9,134 bases of DNA from Pseudomonadota bacterium (GCA_023394015.1 JAEXBL010000312.1:1-9134); one strand, 5' to 3'. Positions 1-7,698 are shown, counted from the stretch's first letter. The notes: generated by a model not told the origin, from the sequence alone. Translations and numbers: made by a program.

Positions 1-378
1 GTGGTGGCCGACCAGCGCCAGCTCCCAGCCGCCGCCCAGGGCCGAGCCGTTGAGGCAGCTCACCACCGGCTTGCCCAGCGTCTCCAGCGTGCGGAAATGC
101 TGCTTGATGCGCTCGATCTCGGCAAACAGCCTGGGCGCGTCGTCGGCGCGCAGACGCATCACGCCTTTCAGGTCGGCGCCGGCGAAGAAGGTGCTCTTGG
201 CCGAGGCCAGCACGATGCCGCGGATGGCATCGCGGTCCTTCAGCACCCGTTCGGTGACGGCGCCCAGGTCGTCCTGCCAGGCCTGGCACATGGTGTTGAC
301 GGGTGAGCCGGCCTCGTCGAAGGTGATGGTGGCGATGCCGCTGTCGTCCAGTTCGTAGCGCAGAGTTTCCAGTTTCAT
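1..378 (-). CDS. FadB/FadJ-type enoyl-CoA hydratase/3-hydroxyacyl-CoA dehydrogenase, N-terminal part (cut by window edge)
   Basis: The 126 visible residues begin MKLETLRYELDDSGIATITF and are the start of a crotonase (enoyl-CoA hydratase) domain. FFAGADLKGVM (residues 64-74) is the oxyanion-hole/CoA-binding segment, and SALGGGWELAL (112-122) carries a Glu at residue 119, where the hydratase glutamate lies in E. coli FadB. The VNTMCQAWQDDL stretch near residue 27 is typical of the bifunctional proteins that continue into a 3-hydroxyacyl-CoA dehydrogenase, so a fusion of roughly 700 residues is expected, but that part is outside the window. The family hydrates 2-enoyl-CoA and oxidises the 3-hydroxyacyl-CoA in the cytoplasm. 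The gene lies downstream of, and in the same direction as, the thiolase, giving a likely beta-oxidation operon. The ATG at 378 is chosen because the homology starts there; its ribosome binding site is weak. A stand-alone hydratase remains possible. Confidence 0.85.
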   Translation of the reverse strand, partial: MKLETLRYELDDSGIATITFDEAGSPVNTMCQAWQDDLGAVTERVLKDRDAIRGIVLASAKSTFFAGADLKGVMRLRADDAPRLFAEIERIKQHFRTLETLGKPVVSCLNGSALGGGWELALVGHH

Positions 379-435
379 GCTTGCTATGCTTTCAATAGCC
401 GTTGGCACTGATGTTCGAGTTCTTGATGGCACCGT

Positions 436-519
436 GAATGACTCGGCTCCACCCGTCATGGCGCGCAGCGCCGTCATCGCAGCGAAGCGAGGTCATGCGC
501 CGCAGGCGCGTCATGGACG
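436..519 (+). repeat. Dispersed structured intergenic repeat, copy 1 (partial)
   Basis: The core at 454-496 matches 3930-3972 at 41 of 43 bases in the same orientation. The match resumes with CGTCATGGACG at 509-519 (3974-3984 in the other copy), after a local difference in which this copy carries a small GCGCC-GCA-GGCGC hairpin (497-509). GAATGACT at 436-443 recalls the left arm of the other copy, and ATGACTCG (438-445) can pair with 488-496 across one bulge. An inner hairpin GGCGC-GCA-GCGCC sits at 460-472. The element fills most of the 141-bp gap between the thiolase stop and the FadB/FadJ-like start, ending next to the thiolase stop codon. The rest of the gap holds only a short GCTAT/ATAGC inverted repeat (383-399). 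No transposase is nearby. Confidence 0.7.
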
Positions 520-1725
<1,206 letters not shown>

Positions 1726-1916
1726 GCGGGCTCCTTGGCTGCACCGCGGCGGCGGTGTCGGGGCAGTATAGAAAGCGCGCTGGCGGCACGCCGCCCGCGC
1801 GGTGCCGCACGAGTCGCCGGCGCGACGGCTTTAAGGGTTTGCCGGGGCTGCGGCGAGCCGGGCGCGCCGCTAGAGTGGCGCCACCCCGAACAGCGGGGCC
1901 ACCAGCAGGAGACAAG
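1726..1916. promoter_or_regulatory. Divergent intergenic region between the thiolase and livH
   Basis: These 191 bp must hold the start signals of both the thiolase operon (leftward) and the liv operon (rightward), unless they are read from further away. No convincing rightward sigma-70 promoter is visible. TAGAGT at 1871-1876 could be a -10 box, but nothing like a -35 lies at the right distance. Two symmetric sequences might be operators: GTCGC-N4-GCGAC at 1813-1826, and the perfect palindrome GTGGCGCCAC at 1875-1884, just downstream of TAGAGT. Such GC palindromes are common by chance in this composition. No regulator gene lies next to the region in this window. Confidence 0.4.
1765..1770 (-). 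promoter_or_regulatory. Candidate -10 box for the thiolase operon
   Basis: On the minus strand the sequence reads TATACT, one base from the TATAAT consensus, about 40 nt before the thiolase start codon. It is one of few AT-rich hexamers in a very GC-rich stretch. No good -35 hexamer is found 16-18 bp upstream, so the promoter may be activator-dependent or the match may be accidental. Confidence 0.35.
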
Positions 1917-2792
1917 TTGCAGTTCGTGCAGTTGGTGATCAGCGGCATCGCGCAGGGCTGCATCTACGGCCTGATCGCGCTGGGCTTCGTGCTGATCTAC
2001 AAGGCCACCGAGACCGTCAGCTTCGCCCAGGGCGAGCTGATGATGCTGGGCGCGTTCTGCGGCCTGGCCGGGCTGACCATGCTGGGCTTTCCGTTCTGGC
2101 TGACGGTGATCGCCACCATCGCCGCCCTGGCGCTGCTGGGGGTGGTGACCGAGCGAGTGGTGATCCGCCCCATCCTGGGCCAGCCGGCGTTTTCCATCGT
2201 CATGCTGACCATCGGCCTGGCCTACGTGGGGCGCGGGCTGATCACCATGATTCCCGGCATCGGCACCGAGACGCACACCCTGCCCGTGCCCTACGAGGGC
2301 GTGACCTGGCAGCTGGGCGCGCTGGTGCTGAGCGCCGAGCAGGTGGTGGTGATCGTGGTCACCACGCTGCTGTGCCTGGGGCTGTTCGCCATGTTCCGCT
2401 TCAGCAAGCTGGGCATCGCCATGCAGGCGGCGTCGCAGAACCAGCTGGCGGCCTACTACATGGGCATTCCGGTCAAGCGCCTGAACGGCCTGGTGTGGGG
2501 GCTGGCGGCGGCGGTGGCGGCGATCGCCGGGCTGCTGCTGGCGCCGATCACCTTCGTGCACGCCAACATGGGCTTCATCGGGCTGAAGGCGTTTCCAGCC
2601 GCCGTGGTGGGCGGCTTCGGCAGCCTGCCGGGCGCCATCGTCGGCGGGCTGGTCATCGGCATCGTCGAATCGCTGTCGGGCTTCTACCTGCCCGAGGGCT
2701 TCAAGGACATCGCCGCCTACATCGTGGTGCTGGTCATGCTGATGGTCAAACCGAACGGCCTGTTCGGCGAGAAGCTGATCAAGAAAGTCTGA
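1917..2792 (+). CDS. livH: Branched-chain amino acid-type ABC transporter permease LivH
   Basis: This is a 291-residue hydrophobic membrane protein of the LivH family, one of the two channel subunits of a HAAT-type importer in the inner membrane. It opens with the typical segment ISGIAQGCIYGLIALGFVLI, followed by SFAQGELMMLGAF (about residues 35-47). A cytoplasmic loop of the EAA type that contacts the ATPase lies near 171-190 (AASQNQLAAYYMGIPVKRLN), and the conserved VGGFGSLPGAIVGG is at 231-244. The reading frame is open further upstream, but the added residues are not membrane-like. A TTG at 1917 is placed 5 nt after an AGGAG site (1907-1911) and gives the family's usual length, so it is the preferred start; a GTG at 1926 is the alternative. 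It is the first gene of the operon, and livM follows after 6 bp. Confidence 0.93.
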   Translation: MQFVQLVISGIAQGCIYGLIALGFVLIYKATETVSFAQGELMMLGAFCGLAGLTMLGFPFWLTVIATIAALALLGVVTERVVIRPILGQPAFSIVMLTIGLAYVGRGLITMIPGIGTETHTLPVPYEGVTWQLGALVLSAEQVVVIVVTTLLCLGLFAMFRFSKLGIAMQAASQNQLAAYYMGIPVKRLNGLVWGLAAAVAAIAGLLLAPITFVHANMGFIGLKAFPAAVVGGFGSLPGAIVGGLVIGIVESLSGFYLPEGFKDIAAYIVVLVMLMVKPNGLFGEKLIKKV

Positions 2793-2798
2793 ACCGCG

Positions 2799-3875
2799 AT
2801 GCGCTTCATCTTCAAGACCAGCTACGAGCAGGACATCCGCCTGGCCAAGCACGGCGGCCACGTGTTCTGGTATGCGGCATTGCTGCTGGGCCTGCTGGCG
2901 GCGCCCTGGCTGCTGCCCGAATACTGGCTGGCGCAGCTCACCTTCGTGCTGATCTACGGCATCGTCGGCCTGGGGCTGATGCTGCTGGCGGGCTACACCG
3001 GGCAGTTCTCGCTGGGGCACGCCGCCTTTCTGGGCGTGGGCGCCTACACGCAGGGCGTGCTGACCAACCTGGGCCTGCCGTTTCCGCTGGCCATGGGCTG
3101 CGCGGCGCTGCTGGCCGCCGCCGTGGGCGTGGTGGTGGGGCTGCCGGCGCTGCGCGTGAAGGGCATTTACCTGGGCATCGCCACGCTGGCCTTCGGCTTC
3201 ATCGTCGAGGAGGTGTTCGCGCGCTGGGAATCGCTGACGGGCGGCAACGCCGGCATGAGCGTGCTGTCGCCCGCCATCGGCGGCTGGAAGATCAGCTCCA
3301 GCGCCGGCTTCTACTTCATCTGCCTGGTCACCGCCGTGCTGTCGACGCTGGGCATCCTGAACCTGCTGCGCTCGTCCACCGGGCGCGCCTTCGTGGCGAT
3401 CCGCGATTCGGAGATCTCGGCGCAAAGCATGGGCATCCACCTGGCGCGCTACAAGACGCTGGCGTTCGCGCTCTCGGCGGCGCTGGCGGGTCTGGGCGGG
3501 GCGCTGTACGCGCACAAGATCCAGTTCCTGTCGCCCGACCAGTTCAGCATCCTGCAGTCGATCGACCTGCTGCTGCTGGTGGTGATCGGCGGCCTGGGCT
3601 CGGTGCACGGCGCGTTTCTGGGTGCTGCGTTCCTGATCGCCATGCCGCAGCTCATCGCGCTCACCAAGGACTACCTGCCCGACACCATCGGCCAGGCGCC
3701 CGGCCTGCAGGCGGTGGTGTACGGCGTGGTGCTGATCGCCTTCGTGCTGTTCGAGCCGATGGGCCTGTACGGCCGCTGGCTGAAGATCCGCACCTGGCTG
3801 CAGCTGTTCCCGTTCTACCGCCGGGGCATGTTCAAGCGGCAGAAGTCGTTCCAAAAATCAGACCGCTTGAAATGA
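2799..3875 (+). CDS. livM: Branched-chain amino acid-type ABC transporter permease LivM
   Basis: This 358-residue protein is the second permease of the importer. Family signatures are SLGHAAFLGVGAYT (71-84), an EAA-type ATPase-contact loop at about 201-219 (IRDSEISAQSMGIHLARYK), and IGGLGSVHGAFLG (263-275). The first transmembrane segment begins near residue 22 after a short charged N-terminus. The C-terminus has a basic cytoplasmic tail (RRGMFKRQKSFQKSDRLK). The ATG at 2799 lies 6 bp after the livH stop with only a weak purine-rich site, so coupled translation with livH is likely. The stop codon's last base is also the first base of the structured repeat that separates livM from livG. Confidence 0.94.
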   Translation: MRFIFKTSYEQDIRLAKHGGHVFWYAALLLGLLAAPWLLPEYWLAQLTFVLIYGIVGLGLMLLAGYTGQFSLGHAAFLGVGAYTQGVLTNLGLPFPLAMGCAALLAAAVGVVVGLPALRVKGIYLGIATLAFGFIVEEVFARWESLTGGNAGMSVLSPAIGGWKISSSAGFYFICLVTAVLSTLGILNLLRSSTGRAFVAIRDSEISAQSMGIHLARYKTLAFALSAALAGLGGALYAHKIQFLSPDQFSILQSIDLLLLVVIGGLGSVHGAFLGAAFLIAMPQLIALTKDYLPDTIGQAPGLQAVVYGVVLIAFVLFEPMGLYGRWLKIRTWLQLFPFYRRGMFKRQKSFQKSDRLK

Positions 3876-3979
3876 TGACGAATGACTTCGCCGCTTGCGC
3901 GGCGTGCATGACAAATGACGAAGCGCAGTCGTCATGGCGCGCAGCGCCGTCATCGAAACGAAGCGAGGTCATTCGTCAT
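3875..3979 (+). repeat. Structured inverted-repeat element between livM and livG (copy 2)
   Basis: The 105-bp element is bounded by long terminal inverted repeats. Positions 3875-3886 (ATGACGAATGAC) and 3968-3979 (GTCATTCGTCAT) are perfect complements, and the stem continues inward to 3891/3963 with one T-G pair, giving 17 positions. Inside are three further hairpins: CGCCGC-TTGC-GCGGCG (3889-3904, whose first bases compete with the outer stem), ATGACGA/TCGTCAT (3915-3935) and GGCGC-GCA-GCGCC (3936-3948). The stretch 3930-3972 matches 454-496 at 41 of 43 bases. The element begins at the livM stop codon and ends inside the livG start codon, and it contains the GAGG (3965-3968) that serves livG. 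It resembles a MITE or REP-like non-coding element; no transposase is present in the window. Confidence 0.75.
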
Positions 3980-4793
3980 GGACGCTGAGCTGCTGCTGTC
4001 GGCCCGCAACTTAAGCGTGCGCTTCGGCGGCGTGCTGGCGGTCAACGACGTCAGCTTCGACGTGCGCCGCGGCGAGGTGTTCACGCTGATCGGGCCCAAC
4101 GGCGCCGGCAAGACCACGGTGTTCAACCTCATCAGCCGCATCTACACGCCCACCAGCGGCCAGATCGACTACGCCGGGCCGCAGGGCATGGTGCGGCTGA
4201 CCGAGCAGCCGCCACACCGGGTGGCCTCGCTGGGCATCGCGCGCACCTTCCAGAACATCGAGCTGTTCGAGCACGCTAGCGTGCTGCACAACCTGCTGGT
4301 GGGGCGCCACACGCACCGGCAGACCGGCTTCTGGCGCGAGCTGCTCTTTACCCCCGCCACGCGCGCGGCCGAGCTGCAGGCGCGCGAGCGCGTCGAGCAC
4401 GTGATCGAGCTGCTGGACTTGCAGCACCACCGCGACACCCTGGTGGCCGGCCTGCCCTACGGCGTGCGCAAGGTGGTCGAGCTGGCGCGCGCGCTGTGCG
4501 CCGAGCCGCGCCTGCTGCTGCTGGACGAGCCTTCGTCGGGCCTGAACGTGGAGGAAACCGAGGACATGGCGTTCTGGATCCAGGACATCGTTCAGGAGCT
4601 GGGCGTGACGGTGCTGATGGTGGAGCACGACATGAGCCTGGTGTCGCGCGTGTCCGACCGCGTGCTGGCCATGAACCAGGGCCAGGTGCTGGCGCTGGGC
4701 ACGCCGCGCGAGGTGCAGAGCGACCCGGCGGTGATCGAGGCCTACCTGGGCTCGATCGACGACGTGGCCTCGCTGCGGAGGGCGCCGGCATGA
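3978..4793 (+). CDS. livG: ABC transporter ATP-binding protein LivG
   Basis: This 271-residue ATPase drives the LivHM permease from the cytoplasmic face. Walker A is GPNGAGKT (39-46), the Q-loop glutamine is Q92 in ARTFQNIELF, Walker B is LLLLDEP (179-185) and the H-loop histidine is H217 in VEHD. The signature loop reads LPYGV (159-163) rather than LSGGQ, a departure noted separately. The C-terminal region (GTPREVQSDPAVIEAYLG) is typical of LivG. The frame is open back to an ATG at 3915, but those 21 extra residues are translated repeat sequence, so the ATG at 3978 with GAGG 9 nt upstream is preferred. The stop overlaps the livF start (ATGA), indicating translational coupling. Confidence 0.94.
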   Translation: MDAELLLSARNLSVRFGGVLAVNDVSFDVRRGEVFTLIGPNGAGKTTVFNLISRIYTPTSGQIDYAGPQGMVRLTEQPPHRVASLGIARTFQNIELFEHASVLHNLLVGRHTHRQTGFWRELLFTPATRAAELQARERVEHVIELLDLQHHRDTLVAGLPYGVRKVVELARALCAEPRLLLLDEPSSGLNVEETEDMAFWIQDIVQELGVTVLMVEHDMSLVSRVSDRVLAMNQGQVLALGTPREVQSDPAVIEAYLGSIDDVASLRRAPA

Positions 4794-5563
4794 GCAGCAC
4801 CGTGCTTCAGTTGCTCAACGTCGAAAGCGCCTACGGCCCCATCAAGGCCATTCGCGGCGTCAGCCTGCGGGTCGAGCGCGGCCAGATCGCCACCGTGCTG
4901 GGCAGCAACGGCGCCGGCAAGAGCACCATTCTGAAGACCATCTCCGGCATCATCGACCCGCGCAAGGGCTCGGTCGAGTTCAAGGGCCAGGACATCACCG
5001 CCCGCGACCCGGCCTTCATCGTGCAGCAGGGCCTGTCGCACGTGCCCGAGGGGCGCGAGGTGTTCCCGCTGTTGAGCGTGCGCGACAACCTGCTGATGGG
5101 CGCCTACACCCGCCGCGACCGCGACGGCGTGGCGCGCGACATGGAGCAGGTGTACGCCTACTTCCCGATCCTGAAGGAGCGCGCGGCGCAGGACGCCGGC
5201 CTGCTGTCGGGCGGCCAGCAGCAGATGCTGGCCATCAGCCGCGCGCTGATGGCGGCGCCCGAGCTGATCCTGCTGGACGAGCCCAGCCTGGGCCTGTCGC
5301 CCAAGCTGACCAAGGAAATCTTCGAGATCGTGGTGCGCATCAACCGCGAGCGCGGCACCACCATCCTGCTGGTGGAGCAGAACGCCAACATGGCGCTCAA
5401 CGCGGCCGACTACGGCTACGTGCTGGAAAACGGCCGCATCGTCATGGAAGACCGCTGCGAGCGCCTGCGCGAGAAGGACGACATCAAGGAGTTCTACCTG
5501 GGCATGAAGGACGCAGGCGTGCGCGGCGAACGGCGCTGGAAGAAGAAAAAAACATGGCGATGA
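4790..5563 (+). CDS. livF: ABC transporter ATP-binding protein LivF
   Basis: This is the second ATPase of the importer, 257 residues. Walker A is GSNGAGKS (38-45), the signature LSGGQ (139-143) is intact, and Walker B is LILLDEP (159-165). VPEGREVFP near residue 85 is characteristic of LivF, as is a glutamine (Q197 in VEQNAN) in place of the H-loop histidine. The protein ends in an unusual basic tail (RGERRWKKKKTWR) encoded by an A-rich stretch that includes seven consecutive A bases (5546-5552). The start overlaps the livG stop by four bases. LivF and LivG are expected to act as a heterodimer, with LivF providing the canonical signature loop. Confidence 0.94.
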   Translation: MSSTVLQLLNVESAYGPIKAIRGVSLRVERGQIATVLGSNGAGKSTILKTISGIIDPRKGSVEFKGQDITARDPAFIVQQGLSHVPEGREVFPLLSVRDNLLMGAYTRRDRDGVARDMEQVYAYFPILKERAAQDAGLLSGGQQQMLAISRALMAAPELILLDEPSLGLSPKLTKEIFEIVVRINRERGTTILLVEQNANMALNAADYGYVLENGRIVMEDRCERLREKDDIKEFYLGMKDAGVRGERRWKKKKTWR

Positions 5564-5585
5564 GCACCTTTTCCGACCGCTTGAG

Positions 5586-5741
5586 CACCGCCGGGCCGCC
5601 CCAAGGTGCGAAAGCCCCCTCGGGGGGCAGCGAAGCACACGAAGTGGCGAGCGTGGGGGCTTTGGACACCGCCGGGCCGCCCCAAGGCGCGAAGGCCCCC
5701 TCGGGGGGCAGCGAAGCACACGAAGTGGCGAGCGTGGGGGC
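5586..5741 (+). repeat. Two tandem copies of a 75-bp GC-rich repeat
   Basis: The copies lie at 5586-5660 and 5667-5741, separated by TTTGGA, and differ at only 2 of 75 positions; the period is 81 bp, or 27 codons. Each contains a GCCCCC-TC-GGGGGG hairpin core, and its end (GTGGGGGC) could alternatively pair with the same C-run. Neither copy nor the spacer has a stop codon in any of the six frames. On the plus strand a 63-codon frame starts at 5554 inside the livF end, runs through both repeats and stops at 5743-5745, overlapping the start of the acyl-CoA synthetase (TGATG). I recall similar intergenic repeats in Comamonadaceae genomes, but cannot confirm that here. The 63-codon frame looks like translated repeat and is not called as a gene. 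Confidence 0.85.
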
Positions 5742-5744
5742 CTG

Positions 5745-7622
5745 ATGAGCAATCTCTGGGATCTCAGCCACATCCAGCCCGAGCCGCGCCGCGTGCTCGA
5801 GGGCGAGACGCTGACGGCATTGTTCTGGAACGCGGTGGCCGAGCGCGCCGAGCAGGTGTGGCTGCGCGAGAAGCACCTGGGCCTGTGGCGCAGCTGGAGC
5901 TGGACGCAGGTCGGCGAGGCCGTGGCCGAGATCGCCGCCGGCCTGATGCAGCTCGGCTTCGCCGCCGGCGACACGGCCTCGATCCTGTCGAACACGGTGC
6001 TCGAATGGGTGCTGGCCGACCTGGCGGCGCTGTCCTGCGGCGGCGTGGCCAACGGCATCTACCCCACCGACGCCGCCAGCCAGGTGCACTACCTGTGCGC
6101 CGACTCGCGCACGCGCGTGCTGTTCGTCGAGGACGACGAGCAGCTCGACAAGGCGCTGGAGGTGCGCGCGCAGCTGCCGCTGCTGCAGCAGATCGTGGTG
6201 TTCGACATGAAGGGCCTGCGCGACCTGCGCGACCCCGGCGTGATCAGCCTCGACGCGCTGCGCGCGCTGGGGCGCGAGCATCTGGCGGCCCAGCCCGGCG
6301 CGGTGGCCGAGCGCGCCGCCGCGGTGCGGCCCGAGGACCTGGCGATCCTGGTCTACACCTCGGGCACCACCGGCAAGCCCAAGGGCGCCATGCACACCCA
6401 CGCCGGGCTGGTCTACACCGCGCGCGGTTTCAACACCCTGATCGCGCGCCACGCCGACGACGAGTGCATGTGCTTTCTGCCGCTGTGCCACATCGCCGAG
6501 CGCATGGGCGGCGAATACTTCTCGCTCTACACCGGCGCCAGGCTCAACTTCGTCGAGAACCCCGACACCGTGCCCGAGAACGTGCGCGAGATCGCGCCCA
6601 CGGTGTTCACCGCCGTGCCGCGCGTGTGGGAGAAGTTCTATTCCGGCGTGATGATCGCGCTGAAGGAAAGCACCCGCCTGCAGCAGGCCGTGTACGCCTG
6701 GGGCATCGGCGTCGGCCACCAGATCGCCGAGCGGGTGATGGCCGGGCAGCCGGTGCCGGCCACGCTCAAGGCCCGGTTCATGCTGGCGCGCTGGCTGGCG
6801 CTGGACAACGTGCGCAAGCTGATCGGCATCCACCGCGCGCGCTTTCTGGTCACCGGCGCGGCGCCGATCTCGCCCGAGTTGGTCAAGTGGTACCTGGCGC
6901 TGGGCGTGCCGATGCTGGAGGTGTGGGGCATGACCGAGACCTGCGGCGCCTCCACCGGCGTGCCGGCGGAGCGCATCAGGCCTGGCTCGATCGGCCCGGC
7001 GGCCAGCTTCAACCAGGTGCGGCTCGACCCCGACACCGGCGAGATCCAGGTGAAGGGCCCGAACGTGTTCGCCGGCTACCTGAACCTGCCCGAGAAGACC
7101 GCCGAGACCTTCACCGCCGACGGCTGGCTGCGCACCGGCGACGTCGGCACGGTGGACGCCGACGGCTTCTTCCGCATCACCGACCGCATGAAGGACATCA
7201 TCATCACCGCCGGCGGCAAGAACATCACGCCGAGCGAGCTGGAGAACGAGCTCAAGTTCAGCCCCTACATCACCGACGCGGTGGTGATCGGCGACCAGCG
7301 GCCCTACCTGGTGGTGATCATCATGATCGACCAGGAGAACGTGGAGAAGTACGCGCAGGACCACGACGTGCCGTTCTCCAACTACGCCAGCCTGACGCGC
7401 GCGCCCGAGGTGCAGGCGCTGATCCAGGGCGTGATCGACGAGGTCAACGCCAAGTTCGCCCGCGTCGAGCAGATCAAGAAGTTCTTCCTGCTCGACACCC
7501 AGCTCACCGCCGAGGACGAGGAGCTGACCCCGACCATGAAGCTCAAGCGCAAGTTCGTCGAGGCCAAGTACGCGCCGCAGATCGAAGCCATGTACGCGCC
7601 TGCCCGCCCCGCGTCAGGGTAA
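5745..7622 (+). CDS. Long-chain-type acyl-CoA synthetase (AMP-dependent ligase)
   Basis: This 625-residue enzyme belongs to the adenylate-forming (ANL) superfamily and is close in style to FadD15-like long-chain acyl-CoA synthetases. It activates a carboxylic acid with ATP to an acyl-adenylate, then forms the CoA thioester. Motifs: YTSGTTGKPKG (204-214, phosphate-binding loop), VWGMTETCGAS (393-403), DGWLRTGDVG (459-468), then ITDRMKDIIITAGGKNITPS, the hinge region. The C-terminal TPTMKLKRKF carries the probable catalytic lysine (K599). The start at 5745 overlaps the stop of the short repeat-derived frame (TGATG). Its only ribosome-binding-like sequence is the G-run at the end of the second repeat, so initiation may depend on coupling or be weak. 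Its place between livF and the binding protein suggests it activates the transported compound. Confidence 0.92.
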   Translation: MSNLWDLSHIQPEPRRVLEGETLTALFWNAVAERAEQVWLREKHLGLWRSWSWTQVGEAVAEIAAGLMQLGFAAGDTASILSNTVLEWVLADLAALSCGGVANGIYPTDAASQVHYLCADSRTRVLFVEDDEQLDKALEVRAQLPLLQQIVVFDMKGLRDLRDPGVISLDALRALGREHLAAQPGAVAERAAAVRPEDLAILVYTSGTTGKPKGAMHTHAGLVYTARGFNTLIARHADDECMCFLPLCHIAERMGGEYFSLYTGARLNFVENPDTVPENVREIAPTVFTAVPRVWEKFYSGVMIALKESTRLQQAVYAWGIGVGHQIAERVMAGQPVPATLKARFMLARWLALDNVRKLIGIHRARFLVTGAAPISPELVKWYLALGVPMLEVWGMTETCGASTGVPAERIRPGSIGPAASFNQVRLDPDTGEIQVKGPNVFAGYLNLPEKTAETFTADGWLRTGDVGTVDADGFFRITDRMKDIIITAGGKNITPSELENELKFSPYITDAVVIGDQRPYLVVIIMIDQENVEKYAQDHDVPFSNYASLTRAPEVQALIQGVIDEVNAKFARVEQIKKFFLLDTQLTAEDEELTPTMKLKRKFVEAKYAPQIEAMYAPARPASG

Positions 7623-7628
7623 TCACTG

Positions 7629-7648
7629 CGGCCTGCCGGGGCAGGCCG
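7629..7648 (+). promoter_or_regulatory. Intercistronic hairpin ahead of the binding-protein gene
   Basis: CGGCCTGC (7629-7636) and GCAGGCCG (7641-7648) are perfect complements around a CGGG loop, seven bases after the synthetase stop. No T-run follows, so it is not a standard terminator. It may be a stability or processing element that lets the binding-protein message accumulate separately, which is common for periplasmic binding proteins in ABC operons. The rest of the 76-bp gap shows only the ribosome binding site of the next gene. Confidence 0.5.
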
Positions 7649-7698
7649 TGCACACAATCCCCAGGCAAGTTCATACCGATATCCAAGGAGACCAACCC

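Noticed and set aside
383..399. GCTAT/ATAGC inverted repeat just before the FadB/FadJ-like start
   Set aside because: A 5-bp stem is too short to support as a regulatory element.
5545..5553. Programmed -1 frameshift heptamer (A AAA AAC) at the end of livF
   Set aside because: The heptamer is out of phase with the livF codons (AAA AAA ACA), so the classical tandem slip does not apply.
3861..5584. Identical 10-mer GACCGCTTGA at 3861-3870 and 5575-5584, just upstream of both operon repeats
   Set aside because: It is too short to separate from chance in similar coding sequence (both encode part of S-D-R-L), and the two repeats it precedes are unrelated.
5586..5741. CRISPR array
   Set aside because: There are only two units, each 75 bp with a 6-bp spacer, and no cas genes.
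5554..5745. 63-codon frame between livF and the synthetase as a real small protein
   Set aside because: Nearly all of it is translation of two copies of a non-coding-looking repeat with equally open alternative frames. It is kept only as a possible translational relay.
5484..7364. A 626-codon minus-strand open frame opposite the acyl-CoA synthetase
   Set aside because: Same reason: it is a codon-bias shadow, and part of its length is the stop-free repeat.
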